Counted from the first letter of the stretch, positions 9,732 to 20,873 are shown. The stretch is DNA of 64,000 nt from Candidatus Promineifilum breve (GCF_900066015.1 NZ_LN890655.1:3264726-3328725); one strand, 5' to 3'. Numbers and translations: made by a program. Notes: generated by a model not told the origin, from the sequence alone.

Positions 9732-12700
9732 CTAGTTCATCGCAAACCCGTCGATCTTATACTTCGGGTTGCTGAAGCCGTGCTGCGCGCCCTGCCAGAA
9801 CCGATCGACCGTGGCGCAGGCGCTATTGCTGCCCGTGGTCGGCCCGACGCAGCGGCCGATATCGTAGGTATTGACCGTCAGCGCCCCAAACACCCACTTC
9901 TTGTCCGGCGCGAAGAGGATGTCGCCCGTGGCCGGGTCGATGCCCGCCGCCACCATGTCGCCCAACTTGGGCAGCGCGTCGCTGCTGTCGAAGTAGAGGT
10001 TCCACGTCCCAGCCGTGGTCGCCCCCAACTGGGTCGCGTCGAAGCGCAGTAAATCCTCGTCGGCCGCTTTGAGGGTCCCGGCCGGGCCGGTGACGCTGGC
10101 CCCGCCGCCGGTACTGAGCACCAGGTCGCCGTCCGGCGTAAAGGCGATGGCGTCGATCTTCTCGCCGCCCTTGGTCAGCTCCACGTCCGAGCCGTCGAAC
10201 CAGATGGCGAACGCGCCGGCCGTCGTTGCGCCGGTGCTTGTGGGCGTGAAGCGTAGGATGTCGGAGTCGTCGGCGGTGACGTTGAGCAAGCCGGGGAGAT
10301 TCTTCATTGGCTTGTCGAGGCTCATGAGGATGTCGTCGTTATCGAGAAATTCGAAGGCGCTGACGTCGGCTTTGGTTAGGCCGACGTCGGAGCCGTCGAA
10401 GAAGAGGCTCCACGTGCCGGCTGATTCGTCGTAGGTGAGGATGTCTTCGTCTTCGTAGGTTGTGCCGGAGAGAGTTAGTTTGGCAGTGGGAGAGAGATAG
10501 ATGACCGAGGGCGCGGGCGGCGTCAGGATCGCCGGAGCGCCTGGGTCGGTGATGATGCCGTTGGCGGTCAAGTCGCTGTCGCCCCGTTGGCCATCCACGA
10601 AGTGGAGCACGATTTTGTCCGGCAGAATCTCCGCGCCGGTCGTGCCGTCGTAGAGGAATTCGTACCAGTGGTCGGTGGATATGTCAGGCGTAGGGCCGAA
10701 TTTGTAGTAGGAATTGGCCGTTACGCCGCCTTCGAGGAAAATTTCCACCGTGGTCGCCGCGCCGTTCGCCAGCCCATCCATTCCGAATTCCAAAAAGCCG
10801 GCCGGGAACTCGGCGTCAGGTGGTTCCGTGCCGGGGGCAGGGTTGTCGATGGCCGCGACATCGGTTAATTCGATGCCGGCCGGTGCCGCCAGGGTGACGT
10901 ACTCGCTATCAGAGCTATTGGGTAGGGAAGTGACATTCGCTTGTTGGCTGTCGGGTGTGCCGTCGTTGTTGCCGTCGCCGTTGTTGGGGGCGGCGTTTTC
11001 GGTGGCTTCCGACGTTCCATCGTCGTCTTTATCACAAAATGATAATAGCGAATGGACAAACACATCCTTTATTGTTCCATTTATATCGTCATCAATTAGG
11101 CTGCTTGCCTCCGAAGAAAACGCGACGTAACATCCATCTGCTGAAATCGAGGGTTCATAGGATCCCCCATTTCCCTGTGTTCGGTTGGTGTGTAGGGAAA
11201 CAAGTGTTGTTTGACCGGTTTCGAGATCGTGGACAAAGACATCGCTATCGTTATTGTCATCTACGGCAATAAGGTTAGAAGCGTCGGAAAAAAAGGCAAC
11301 ATAGCGTCCGTTGTCAGACAGAGTCGAAGCCCCGGAGAAAGCGTTGCCGAATAAGCCATTGCTATGGCGTGATGCCAGTGTGATTTGCTCGGTTTCCAAG
11401 TCGTATATAAATACATCGGTCGCATTATTGAGGTCGTTATCTATCAAATCAGAGGCTTTGGAATAGAAAGAAACGTAACGACAGTTATCTGAGATAGAGG
11501 GTCCATAAGATCTTCCATTAGAAGGTGTGCCCGCGGTACTCCGTGACACTAGAACCGTCTGGCCTTCCAAAATATCATATACGAACACGCGGTCATTTGA
11601 AACGTTGATGCCGTCAACAAGGTTACTAGCCCTTGATTCAAATGCTATACATCGACCGTTTGCTGAAACCTCTGGCAAGTCTGAAGGTCCATTTCCCAAT
11701 GTTCCATCATTATTGCGTGAAACAAGCACCGTTTGACCTGTTTGTCGATCATGAATAAAGATATCCTTTACACCATTCGTATCTGCATCTACTAAATTGT
11801 TAGCCTCGGATGCAAACGCCACATAACGTCCATCAGATGAAATAGACGCATCACTGGAGTTCTCATTACCTCCCGATTCAAACTCATTACGTGAAATCAG
11901 TGTCATTTCCTCTGTTTCCAGGTCATATACGAAGATGTTGAGAAAATTACTAGAGCCACTGACCATAAGATTTGTGGCAAAGGAATGGAAAGCAACGAAT
12001 CGACCATCAGCCGAGATCGAAGGGCTAAACGAACCACTGTTTCCTATGGTGTCGTCTTGACCTTTTGATACAAGTGTCGTTTCGCCCGTTTCCTGGTCAT
12101 GAACGAAAACGTCGTAGCGGTCATTGGTGTCGTTATCGATGAATGTCGAGGCGAGAGACGCAAAAGCCACGAAGCGGCCGTCGGCCGAAATGGAAGGCTG
12201 GGTTGAAACATCGTCAGCTTCACTTCCGTCTGAGGCAAGGGAAGCCAGCGTTGTGCTGTCCGGGACTGGGCCCAAAACTATGCCCGCGAAGTCGACATCC
12301 GTTGCGTCGGGTGGCAGGGTGATAGAACGCGAGGTAGGGACGAACTCCAGCCCTGGCTTGGCCGCAGCGACGTTATGGGTGTCGGGAGTCAGGCCGGTCA
12401 GTGTGTAGTTGCCGTTGGCGTCAGTAATTGTGGTTGGATTGCCATCGACTGAGATGGTTGCGCCGGTGATAGGCAGGTTGGTGATGGAGTGAGAAACGTG
12501 ACCTGAAATGGATGAAAGGATCGGCGTAACGGTGAAATCTTGACTGCTGGCGTCCGGCGGGACTGTTATAGTTCGTGACGATGGAGTCGTCGTGTAACCC
12601 GGTACAGTGAGAGTGTGTTCACCTGGCAAGACGTCGTTGAAAGTGTAATTGCCGGTTGCATTGGTTTGCACGGTTACGGTTTCGTCAAGTAACACGTTGG

Positions 12701-14330
12701 CTCCTGGGATGGGGGAACCATTCGCAGTGTTAGTCACACGACCGGAGATGGAATAGTCAAGAATTTCCGCTACAAAGTCCTGTCCAGTAGCATCCGGAGG
12801 TACATTAACTTGAATCGAAATAGGTGAAAGCATGAAGCCTGACTTGGTCGCGGTAACTGTATAGCTTCCTGCCGATAGCCCGCCGATGCTGTAAATCCCT
12901 GAAGAATCGCTACCGGCGCAAGGGCCGCTCTGCACGCAAACCGTGACATCCGAGACAGGTAGATTAGCTTCATCGTTAACTTGGCCTGAGACAGAATACG
13001 ACGATTCACCACCTTGTCGATCGTGGATGAATATATCAATTGCGTTATTCATATCGCCAAGCACGAGATTGGAAGCGTATGAATCAAATACTACATAGCG
13101 GCCGTCGGTCGAGATTGCAGGTTTCTCCGACGCGTCATTTCCTTGCAGACCTCCTGAATCAACCGAGACGCGTGTCGTCTTTCCAGCCTCAAGTTCGTGG
13201 ACGAAGACGTCTAAATGTCCGTTCGTATCGTTGGGTATAATATTGGAGGCCCGCGAGAAAAAAGCTACGAAGCGGCCATTGGCCGAGACGGCGGGATCCA
13301 TCGACTCGTCATTTCCCTGTATACCGAGTGAATCAACCGAGATACGAGTCGTCGTCTCGGCCTGTCGATCATGAATAAAAACATCCCGTGCACCGTTTGT
13401 GTCGCCGGGGACCAGGTTGGAGGCGTCAGAGTAGAATGCTACTAAGCGACCATCTAGAGACATCGAGGGCCTATGCGATGCAGAATTGCCCTGCATTCCG
13501 AGCGAATCAACTGAGAGACGAGTTGTAGTCTCGGTCTGGCGATCATAGATAAATACATCCTTTGTGCCGTTGGTATCACCGAGGATGAGATTTGAGGCGC
13601 GGGATTCGAATGCTACAAAACGGCCGTCAGCCGAGAGAGCGGGGTCCGTCGATTCATTATTCCCCTCCACACCAGATGAATCGACTGAGGCGCGCGTCGT
13701 TGTTCCGGTCTCGAGATCGTGGACGAAAACGTCCGCAGCATTATTGTTGTCTTCTGGGACGAGATTGGAGGCACTCGAGAAGAAAGCTACGAAGCGACCA
13801 TCTTCTGAGAGGACGGGGTTCACCGATTCTCTATTCCCCTCCACGCTGGATGAATTGACAGAGGCGCGGATCGTGGTTCCGGTCTGGAGATCATGGATGA
13901 AGACATCCCATGTGCCATTAGTATCATTGGGGACGAGATTGGAGGCATCGGAATGAAACGACACGAAGCGTCCGTTAGCCGAGATCACGGGGCGATATGA
14001 TCCATAATTTGCCTGCGTGCCGGACGAATCGACTGAGACACGGGTCGTTGCTTCAGTTTGGCGGTTGTGGACGAAGATGTCGATTGCGCTATTGGTGTCG
14101 TCTGGGACAAGGTTCGAGGCTGGAGATCGAAACACTACCAATTGACCATCGGCCGAAATAGCGGAATCATCAGACCAGTTATTTCCCTGTGCACCGGAAG
14201 AGTTGACCGAGATAAGAGTTGTCACCCCCATACTCGTTGGTGCCGCAGCCGTTTCTCTCGGTCCTTGCCTAACTAAAACTATACCGAGTACGAAAACAAA
14301 TAGGAAAGCAATCCCCAAACGGCGATTCAT
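9732..14330 (-). CDS. Secreted multidomain protein: two seven-blade propellers, three carboxypeptidase-regulatory-like domains
   Basis: The 1532-residue product starts with a signal peptide (MNRRLGIAFLFVFVLGIVLV). Seven blades follow, each ending in a variant of DTNGxxDVFIHDRQTGTTTRxSVDS. Then come three carboxypeptidase-regulatory/Cna-B-like domains (SGQVNDEANLPVSDVTV, SGRVTNTANGSPIPGANV, SGHVSHSITNLPITGATI). A second set of seven blades (DVFVHDLETGQTTLVS type) follows, then an Asp-rich calcium-binding-like stretch (DKDDDGTSEATENAAPNNGD), a choice-of-anchor U-type domain (HWYEFLYDGTTGAEI) and C-terminal repeats around FDGSDVxLT. A strong SD (TAGGAGG) precedes the ATG. The propeller part is visibly less GC-rich than the C-terminal third. 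Probably an extracellular or surface protein; ligand unknown. Confidence 0.85.
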   Translation of the reverse strand: MNRRLGIAFLFVFVLGIVLVRQGPRETAAAPTSMGVTTLISVNSSGAQGNNWSDDSAISADGQLVVFRSPASNLVPDDTNSAIDIFVHNRQTEATTRVSVDSSGTQANYGSYRPVISANGRFVSFHSDASNLVPNDTNGTWDVFIHDLQTGTTIRASVNSSSVEGNRESVNPVLSEDGRFVAFFSSASNLVPEDNNNAADVFVHDLETGTTTRASVDSSGVEGNNESTDPALSADGRFVAFESRASNLILGDTNGTKDVFIYDRQTETTTRLSVDSLGMQGNSASHRPSMSLDGRLVAFYSDASNLVPGDTNGARDVFIHDRQAETTTRISVDSLGIQGNDESMDPAVSANGRFVAFFSRASNIIPNDTNGHLDVFVHELEAGKTTRVSVDSGGLQGNDASEKPAISTDGRYVVFDSYASNLVLGDMNNAIDIFIHDRQGGESSYSVSGQVNDEANLPVSDVTVCVQSGPCAGSDSSGIYSIGGLSAGSYTVTATKSGFMLSPISIQVNVPPDATGQDFVAEILDYSISGRVTNTANGSPIPGANVLLDETVTVQTNATGNYTFNDVLPGEHTLTVPGYTTTPSSRTITVPPDASSQDFTVTPILSSISGHVSHSITNLPITGATISVDGNPTTITDANGNYTLTGLTPDTHNVAAAKPGLEFVPTSRSITLPPDATDVDFAGIVLGPVPDSTTLASLASDGSEADDVSTQPSISADGRFVAFASLASTFIDNDTNDRYDVFVHDQETGETTLVSKGQDDTIGNSGSFSPSISADGRFVAFHSFATNLMVSGSSNFLNIFVYDLETEEMTLISRNEFESGGNENSSDASISSDGRYVAFASEANNLVDADTNGVKDIFIHDRQTGQTVLVSRNNDGTLGNGPSDLPEVSANGRCIAFESRASNLVDGINVSNDRVFVYDILEGQTVLVSRSTAGTPSNGRSYGPSISDNCRYVSFYSKASDLIDNDLNNATDVFIYDLETEQITLASRHSNGLFGNAFSGASTLSDNGRYVAFFSDASNLIAVDDNNDSDVFVHDLETGQTTLVSLHTNRTQGNGGSYEPSISADGCYVAFSSEASSLIDDDINGTIKDVFVHSLLSFCDKDDDGTSEATENAAPNNGDGNNDGTPDSQQANVTSLPNSSDSEYVTLAAPAGIELTDVAAIDNPAPGTEPPDAEFPAGFLEFGMDGLANGAATTVEIFLEGGVTANSYYKFGPTPDISTDHWYEFLYDGTTGAEILPDKIVLHFVDGQRGDSDLTANGIITDPGAPAILTPPAPSVIYLSPTAKLTLSGTTYEDEDILTYDESAGTWSLFFDGSDVGLTKADVSAFEFLDNDDILMSLDKPMKNLPGLLNVTADDSDILRFTPTSTGATTAGAFAIWFDGSDVELTKGGEKIDAIAFTPDGDLVLSTGGGASVTGPAGTLKAADEDLLRFDATQLGATTAGTWNLYFDSSDALPKLGDMVAAGIDPATGDILFAPDKKWVFGALTVNTYDIGRCVGPTTGSNSACATVDRFWQGAQHGFSNPKYKIDGFAMN

Positions 14331-14411
14331 GCCAACCTCCTAACGAGCCAAACCAACCGGTCACTAACGACGTGAGGAAATCCGGCGGCACGCGACAATA
14401 ACACTTTTGAC

Positions 14412-14440
14412 AGTATAGGGAATTTCCTGGCGAAACTCAA
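14412..14440 (-). promoter_or_regulatory. Promoter of the propeller-protein gene
   Basis: On the minus strand TTGAGT (14435-14440) and TATACT (14412-14417) are separated by exactly 17 nt, a close sigma-70-type match. It would give a 5' leader of about 75 nt before the ATG at 14330. No operator or riboswitch-like structure was evident in the leader. Confidence 0.6.
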
Positions 14441-14524
14441 GCGCGAGATGTCATCCAATTTCGCGTCGAATGTCATGCCATCGTGGATAATCGAATTCGC
14501 TAGAAGGAGGAAGTTAAATCACGA

Positions 14525-15604
14525 CTACCGCAACAAAAACCCCTCCCCCAACGGATCCCCCGGATCAATGAACCACTCATTCCGCCCCACCACATAAGCC
14601 GTCCCCGACACGCGCGGTACGACAGCCGGATACGGCCCAAACGTCATCGCCTCCACCACCTTCCCACTAAACGTCGTCCCCAAAATGCTCTCAACCACAA
14701 ACGGCTCCCGCAGCCCAATCTCCCCTTTCGCATAGTGCAATGCCGCCCGGCCGCTGACGCCCGTCCCGGTGGGGCTGCGGTCAACCTCGCCGTCGGCGAA
14801 GACGCACACCTCGCGCGAATGGTTGGCCGCATCATGGGCCGGGCCGACGAAGATGACGCCGTAGAGCAGGCTCAAATCCGGCTCGAACGGGTGCTGGGGG
14901 ATACCGGCGGCCATGACCGCCTGCTTGATGCGCGTGCCCAGGTCGATCAGTTGGCGGAAGTCGGCCGGGGCCAGGCCCACGCCGACCTCTTCGGCGGCGA
15001 CGTAGGCGTAGAACGCACCGCCAAAGGCCAGGTCGTAGCGCACGCGGCCGAGGCCGGGCACGTCCACCGTTTGGTCGAGGGCGTAGACGAATGACGGCAC
15101 GTTGTCGAACGACACGTGGGTAACCCGGTCTGTCTCGTCGTAATGGGGGTAGGCGGTGACGCGGCCGGCGGGGGTGTCCAAGCGTATGATAGCCGCTGGG
15201 GCGGCGACGCTCCCCTGCTCCCCCGCTCCCCGACTCCTGTCGGGCCCCTGCATCCCCTGCGCCGCCAGCAACCCCGTCTCAATCCCCACCTTCACCAACC
15301 CAATGACCCCATGGCCGCACATGGTGCTCCAGCCCTCGTTGTGCATGAACAGGACGCCCAGTGTGCCGTCGGGCGTGGTCGGCTCGGTCAGGATGCAGCC
15401 ATACATATCGGCATGGCCGCGCGGCTCCCACATCAGCGCCCGGCGCAAATGGTCGAGATGCTCCTGGGCATAGCGCCGTTTGGCGAGGATGGTGTCGCCG
15501 GGGATGGGCGGCAGCCCGCCGGTGATGATCCGTAACGGCTCACCGGCGGTATGCGCGTCTAGGGTGGTAATGCGAATCCAGTCAGCGGGTGGTTGCCAAT
15601 TCAT
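14525..15604 (-). CDS. trans-3-hydroxy-L-proline dehydratase (proline racemase family)
   Basis: Member of the proline racemase superfamily, 359 residues. The first catalytic cysteine is present (MCGHG, Cys96), but the second position, a cysteine in racemases/epimerases, is threonine (DRSPTGTG, Thr279). In this family a Cys/Thr pair is the signature of trans-3-hydroxy-L-proline dehydratase, which gives delta-1-pyrroline-2-carboxylate. I chose ATG 15604 because GGAGG lies 5 nt upstream; the open frame extends to 15742 but that part is repeat DNA. The gene stands alone, divergent from dnaK. No pyrroline-2-carboxylate reductase gene is in the window. Confidence 0.85.
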   Translation of the reverse strand: MNWQPPADWIRITTLDAHTAGEPLRIITGGLPPIPGDTILAKRRYAQEHLDHLRRALMWEPRGHADMYGCILTEPTTPDGTLGVLFMHNEGWSTMCGHGVIGLVKVGIETGLLAAQGMQGPDRSRGAGEQGSVAAPAAIIRLDTPAGRVTAYPHYDETDRVTHVSFDNVPSFVYALDQTVDVPGLGRVRYDLAFGGAFYAYVAAEEVGVGLAPADFRQLIDLGTRIKQAVMAAGIPQHPFEPDLSLLYGVIFVGPAHDAANHSREVCVFADGEVDRSPTGTGVSGRAALHYAKGEIGLREPFVVESILGTTFSGKVVEAMTFGPYPAVVPRVSGTAYVVGRNEWFIDPGDPLGEGFLLR

Positions 15605-15613
15605 AACGCCTCC

Positions 15614-15669
15614 GTAGGCGGAACTTCCAGTTCCGCATCTTAATTGGCGGAACTTCCAGTTCCGCCTAC
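15614..15669. repeat. Two copies of palindrome GGCGGAACTTCCAGTTCCGCC
   Basis: The near-palindromic unit occurs twice (15614-15636 and 15646-15669) with outer GTAGGC/GCCTAC ends, so the whole block can fold on itself. It sits in the divergent region between the hydroxyproline dehydratase and dnaK, just behind the dehydratase SD. Probably a dispersed palindromic element; it could affect either 5' UTR. Confidence 0.75.
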
Positions 15670-15789
15670 GCAACGCATATATTGTACCAACATAATTCTT
15701 ACACCTATTTTGTATCGTATAGACAACATTATCAGGTATCACTGAATACTGACTTATTGGAAACTGGATACTGAAAGAGGAGTAACGAC

Positions 15790-17673
<1,884 letters not shown>

Positions 17674-17677
17674 TCAT

Positions 17678-17715
17678 AAAAACCGGGTTTCTAGCCGAAA
17701 CCCGGTTTTTTATTT
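17678..17715 (+). terminator. Rho-independent terminator of dnaK
   Basis: Stem AAAAACCGGGTTTC (17678-17691) pairs with GAAACCCGGTTTTT (17697-17710) around a 5-nt loop and is followed by more T residues. It begins 4 nt after the dnaK stop. Confidence 0.9.
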
Positions 17716-17822
17716 AGAATCAATCCGTCTTTCCTTCCAGGCCGACACCCTAATACCGGGCGGCCTGTTACCCGCGGGCCGCGCGCCGGTTCACCCTGGC
17801 CCGGCCCGCGGATTCATTGGTA

Positions 17823-17860
17823 GAAGAATTGGCTACGGATTGATACGGAATAGACGGATT
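17823..17860. repeat. Dispersed AGAATTGGCTACGGATT-type repeat
   Basis: Contains AGAATTGGCTACGGATTGA followed by TACGGAATAGACGGATT. Related copies lie at 19291-19415, 27584-27676 and 30966-31019, so this is a dispersed intergenic family. The rest of the gap between the dnaK terminator and the lipoprotein gene holds nothing else I can identify. Confidence 0.7.
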
Positions 17861-17903
17861 TTCAGTAAACCGTAGCGTCTGTGGCTCATTCAGAAGAAGA
17901 ACG

Positions 17904-18536
17904 ATGAGAGCCAAAGGTAGGCTGTTGCTGGGAATCGCATTGGGGCTGGTGGCCGCGCTGGCTGCCTGCGACGATGCGCCGCCTACTTCGCCGCCGACCG
18001 TATCATCTCCCCTGCCTACGGACACGGCCGCCCCGCCGCCCACCGCCGCACCGACGGACACGCCCGCTCCCACGCCCACCCCGGTGACGCCGGTCGAGGG
18101 CGGCGCGCTGGCCCTCATTCGCGCCTTTGTCGATGCGCCCTACCGGGTGGTAGCCGTGGCCCGCAACCCGTTCGCGCCCTACACGCTGATCACGGCCACC
18201 GAGCGCGCCGCGGCCGATTGCGGCAGTCCCGAAGCGCCACAGCGCTGCACGTCGGACGAGACGTGTGGCTCCCTCTACACCTCTTCGCCATGCTTCTTCT
18301 TTGTCGAGCCATCGTTCGACGCCACGGCCGACCCGGCGACCCGCTACGTCGCCCGCTGGCCCGACGAGGCGACCCTGAGCGCCCTGGTGATCGATTCGTT
18401 TCGCTTTATCGATGCCCGCACCGTCGAGTTCCGAGCCGAGGGCGGCGATGGGGCTTACTCGGTGCAGGAAGTATGGTGGCTCGATCTGGTGACCGGCGCG
18501 GTGGCCTTGCAGAACCGGGTGGAGAGCGGTTCGTAG
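17904..18536 (+). CDS. Lipoprotein of unknown function
   Basis: The 210-residue product has a lipoprotein signal peptide with lipobox ALAAC (lipidated Cys22). A Pro/Thr/Ser-rich linker (about 25-65) leads to a globular domain of about 140 residues with several cysteines (DCGSPEAPQRCTSDETCG, SSPCFFF) that could form disulfides outside the membrane. The C-terminal half is beta-rich (VQEVWWLDLVTGAVAL). I recognise no family. It has no obvious operon partner. Confidence 0.75.
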   Translation: MRAKGRLLLGIALGLVAALAACDDAPPTSPPTVSSPLPTDTAAPPPTAAPTDTPAPTPTPVTPVEGGALALIRAFVDAPYRVVAVARNPFAPYTLITATERAAADCGSPEAPQRCTSDETCGSLYTSSPCFFFVEPSFDATADPATRYVARWPDEATLSALVIDSFRFIDARTVEFRAEGGDGAYSVQEVWWLDLVTGAVALQNRVESGS

Positions 18537-18575
18537 GATGCGGACAGCAGCATTCTGTGGTTCACTGGTTCATCT

Positions 18576-18645
18576 GACCACAGACCACTGACCACAGACT
18601 ACAGACCACTGACCACTGACCACTATTCGCTGTCCACTAACCACA
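18576..18645. repeat. Tandem GACCACTGACCAC-type repeats
   Basis: Several degenerate copies of ACCACAGACCACTG run up to the methyltransferase start. A reverse-complement relative (GTGGACAGTGGGTAGTGGACAGT) lies at 23477-23509. It leaves the methyltransferase ATG without a recognisable SD. Confidence 0.7.
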
Positions 18646-18647
18646 AC

Positions 18648-19310
18648 ATGTCCCAAAAACGAACCGACACTCAAAATAGCTACGACCGCATCGCCGATGA
18701 GTACGTCCGGCGCATTTATCACGAGCTGGACGGCAAGCCGTTTGACCGCGCCTTTCTCGACCGATTTGCGGAGTGGTTGCGCGGCCGGGGCGTTGTCTGC
18801 GATATGGGCTGCGGGCCGGGCCACGTCGCCCGCTACCTGGCCGATCGCGGGCTGGACATGATCGGCGTCGATCTGTCGCCGGGCATGGTGCGGCAGGCGG
18901 CGGCGCTGAACCCCGACATCCCCTTTGGCGTGGGCGATATGCTCCGGCTGGCTGTGGCGGACGGGGCGTGGGCCGGGATCGCCGCTTTCTACTCCATCAT
19001 CCACATCTCGCCGGACGAAGTTGTCGCCGCGCTCACCGAAATGCGGCGCGTCCTGTTGCCCGGCGGACTGTTGGCGCTGGCATTCCACCTGGGTGATGGC
19101 GCGGCGGTTCGGGTCGAGGAGATGTGGGCGCAACAAGTTGCGCTGGACTTCTGGTTCTACGGCGCGGCCGAGATGGTTGGCTATCTGGAACAAGCCGGCT
19201 TCCTCGTGGAGGAAGTCGGCGAGCGCGAGCCATACCCGCCCGACGTGGAGCATCAGAGCCGCCGGGCGTACCTGTTGGCGCGAAAGGCGGGAAGAATGGC
19301 TACGGATTAA
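18648..19310 (+). CDS. SAM-dependent class I methyltransferase
   Basis: Rossmann-fold methyltransferase of 220 residues. Motif I is VVCDMGCGPGHVAR (about 49-62), motif II includes MIGVDLSPGMV, motif IV is IAAFYSIIHI, and LLPGGLLALAF is the post-IV strand. The N-terminal YDRIADEYV is the usual lead-in of the Methyltransf_11/25 type. The substrate is not predictable. The last codons (GRMATD and stop) are read from a copy of the GAATGGCTACGGATTAA repeat, so repeat insertion seems to have supplied the present C-terminus. Confidence 0.85.
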   Translation: MSQKRTDTQNSYDRIADEYVRRIYHELDGKPFDRAFLDRFAEWLRGRGVVCDMGCGPGHVARYLADRGLDMIGVDLSPGMVRQAAALNPDIPFGVGDMLRLAVADGAWAGIAAFYSIIHISPDEVVAALTEMRRVLLPGGLLALAFHLGDGAAVRVEEMWAQQVALDFWFYGAAEMVGYLEQAGFLVEEVGEREPYPPDVEHQSRRAYLLARKAGRMATD

Positions 19311-19415
19311 GACGGAAAGGACGGATAAGAAGAATGGCTATTCGACACGGATTATTTAAATCCGTTTCTTCCGTACAAATCCGTAGCCATTCTTAAAAAA
19401 TCCGTAGCCATTCTT
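19291..19415. repeat. Inverted cluster of AAGAATGGCTACGGATT repeats between convergent genes
   Basis: Forward copies (GAAGAATGGCTACGGATTAA) at 19291 and at about 19330 face two reverse copies (AATCCGTAGCCATTCTTA) up to 19415. The block overlaps the end of the methyltransferase gene and touches the stop codon of the decarboxylase gene. It can form a long hairpin, so it may act as a bidirectional 3' end. Confidence 0.8.
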
Positions 19416-20133
19416 ATTTCTCCGCCTTTTCCAAATCCTCGGCCACGTCGCGCTGGAAATTCCACCCCAGGTAATACGAGGTCGTCGGCAGGGCCAACTC
19501 CAGTGTGTGGATCGGGTGGACGCCCACGCGCACCCGCCGCGGCCGGCATTCCAACAGATGCCCGCCGTGGGCCAGGTCATCGGACAGGAAGTGCAGGTGC
19601 ATCCCCGGCACGCTGACCGAGGCCATGAAGTCCGGGGTGTAGAAGCCGGCCAGCGTGCCCCGGATGTCGTGGAACTCGAAAACCGGCTGCTCTTTGGCGA
19701 TCTCCACCAGCGGGATGTAGCACTCTGACTTGGGCACGGAGCGCACCTTCATGTAGGCGAACTCCCCCTCGATGCGAAAGGCGTAGAAGATATTGGCCGA
19801 GGGCAGGGGCGCGCGCAGCCGGCGCAGGAACTCGTCGTAGCTCATCTCGCCGTCTAGCGCGGCGTGTTCCTCCGGCCGGTAGAACGTGACGCAGGCGAAG
19901 GGCGTCAGGGCGTCGTCGCCGACTTCCTGCACGCAGCCGTCGGCCGTCATCTGGTAGATGCGGCCGTCGAGCATGACCATCTCGCCATCGAGCAAGTCAA
20001 ACGTGCCCAGCCCGAAATCGCCGTGGCGCTTGATCTCGCTGAACGGCACGCGCTCCTCGTAGATGCCCTCGACGATGGCGTTGACGGGGGCGGAGAGGTA
20101 GAGGCGACTGACCGATTGATTATCCGATGTCAT
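19414..20133 (-). CDS. Alpha-acetolactate decarboxylase
   Basis: Converts (S)-2-acetolactate to acetoin and CO2. The 239-residue protein has the family zinc-site histidines HLH (179-181) and His192 (AHGGH) with the correct 11-residue gap, FDLLDGEMVMLDG near residues 45-57, and the typical PVNAIVEGIYE N-terminus. Usual names are budA or alsD. The acetolactate synthase partner is not here. Its ATG overlaps the stop of the upstream PD-(D/E)XK-like gene by 4 nt, suggesting co-transcription although the functions seem unrelated. A duplicated scrap of its 5' end occurs at about 21300-21340. Confidence 0.9.
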   Translation of the reverse strand: MTSDNQSVSRLYLSAPVNAIVEGIYEERVPFSEIKRHGDFGLGTFDLLDGEMVMLDGRIYQMTADGCVQEVGDDALTPFACVTFYRPEEHAALDGEMSYDEFLRRLRAPLPSANIFYAFRIEGEFAYMKVRSVPKSECYIPLVEIAKEQPVFEFHDIRGTLAGFYTPDFMASVSVPGMHLHFLSDDLAHGGHLLECRPRRVRVGVHPIHTLELALPTTSYYLGWNFQRDVAEDLEKAEK

Positions 20134-20873
20134 GCGCTTTGCTCCGGTAGCAGGCCCCGTGTCTTCAGGTCTATCAGAAAGTCGCCAATGAGGGTAGCGA
20201 GCATCTCGTTTGACTCGTCTTCCTGTTTCCTTCGCCGTTCCAGTTCATCTTGCAGCGTCTGCCCGAACTTTGACCACGACGTGGAGCCGAAGGTGATGCC
20301 GCCGTCGTTTGCGTCCAGCAAGGCAGGGATTGCCGAGCCGGTGCTTTCATGATCAAAGGATTGTTTGATGTCGGTGATCCTTAACGACCTCGATTTTACG
20401 AGAAACAACACGTAATGTTGTTTGACACCACCTTTTTCATCGAGATCCGTGTGGAGGGTGACGTATTTCTTTATTTGTTCGAGCGTGAGGCGGGCATCAA
20501 CCTTGGCCTCGATAAAGACCCGCGCTGTCGCCGACTCAAGATGCACGTCGGGTTGGATGTTTTTGTAATCCCAGGGCGTTCGTAGGGTGAGTGAAGCCAG
20601 GCCGGCGTCGGATTGGCCGATGCCAAATGGCTTCAGACATTCTCGCCGGATAGTTGAAGGAACAAGGCGCAACAAGACGTTAAGCAGGTAGTTCAGGGGT
20701 ACTTCCTCATGCCGCAGCCGCCTGTATACTTCTTTGATTCGCGCTTGGCCGCGCAACCGGGCTAAGTCGCGAGGTCTCAGGAGAAGGTGTTGCGGCTCCC
20801 AGGCGTAATGTTCGATGTAGCGATAGGTCAGTTCGGGCCAACCATCATCGTGTTGTTTCATTATGGAAGTCAC
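20130..20873 (-). CDS. PD-(D/E)XK nuclease-like protein of unknown function
   Basis: A 247-residue protein with IQPDVHLE (Pro-Asp at 108-109) followed by VFIEAK (Glu122-Ala-Lys124) and a basic helix (LTLEQIKKY). This spacing is the core of a PD-(D/E)XK nuclease fold. The rest is helical, with an Arg/Glu-rich C-terminus. The DNA is less GC-rich than the flanks. It overlaps the small upstream gene by 29 nt, so the two form a pair, possibly a nuclease with a regulatory or antitoxin-like partner. Nuclease activity is inferred from the motif only. Confidence 0.65.
   Translation of the reverse strand: MTSIMKQHDDGWPELTYRYIEHYAWEPQHLLLRPRDLARLRGQARIKEVYRRLRHEEVPLNYLLNVLLRLVPSTIRRECLKPFGIGQSDAGLASLTLRTPWDYKNIQPDVHLESATARVFIEAKVDARLTLEQIKKYVTLHTDLDEKGGVKQHYVLFLVKSRSLRITDIKQSFDHESTGSAIPALLDANDGGITFGSTSWSKFGQTLQDELERRRKQEDESNEMLATLIGDFLIDLKTRGLLPEQSA

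Noticed and set aside
15670-15789. CIRCE/HrcA operator before dnaK
   Set aside because: No TTAGCACTC-N9-GAGTGCTAA-like repeat is present; only AT-rich DNA with a weak possible promoter.
18576-18645. CRISPR-like short repeats before the methyltransferase
   Set aside because: Degenerate simple-sequence repeats without regular spacers.
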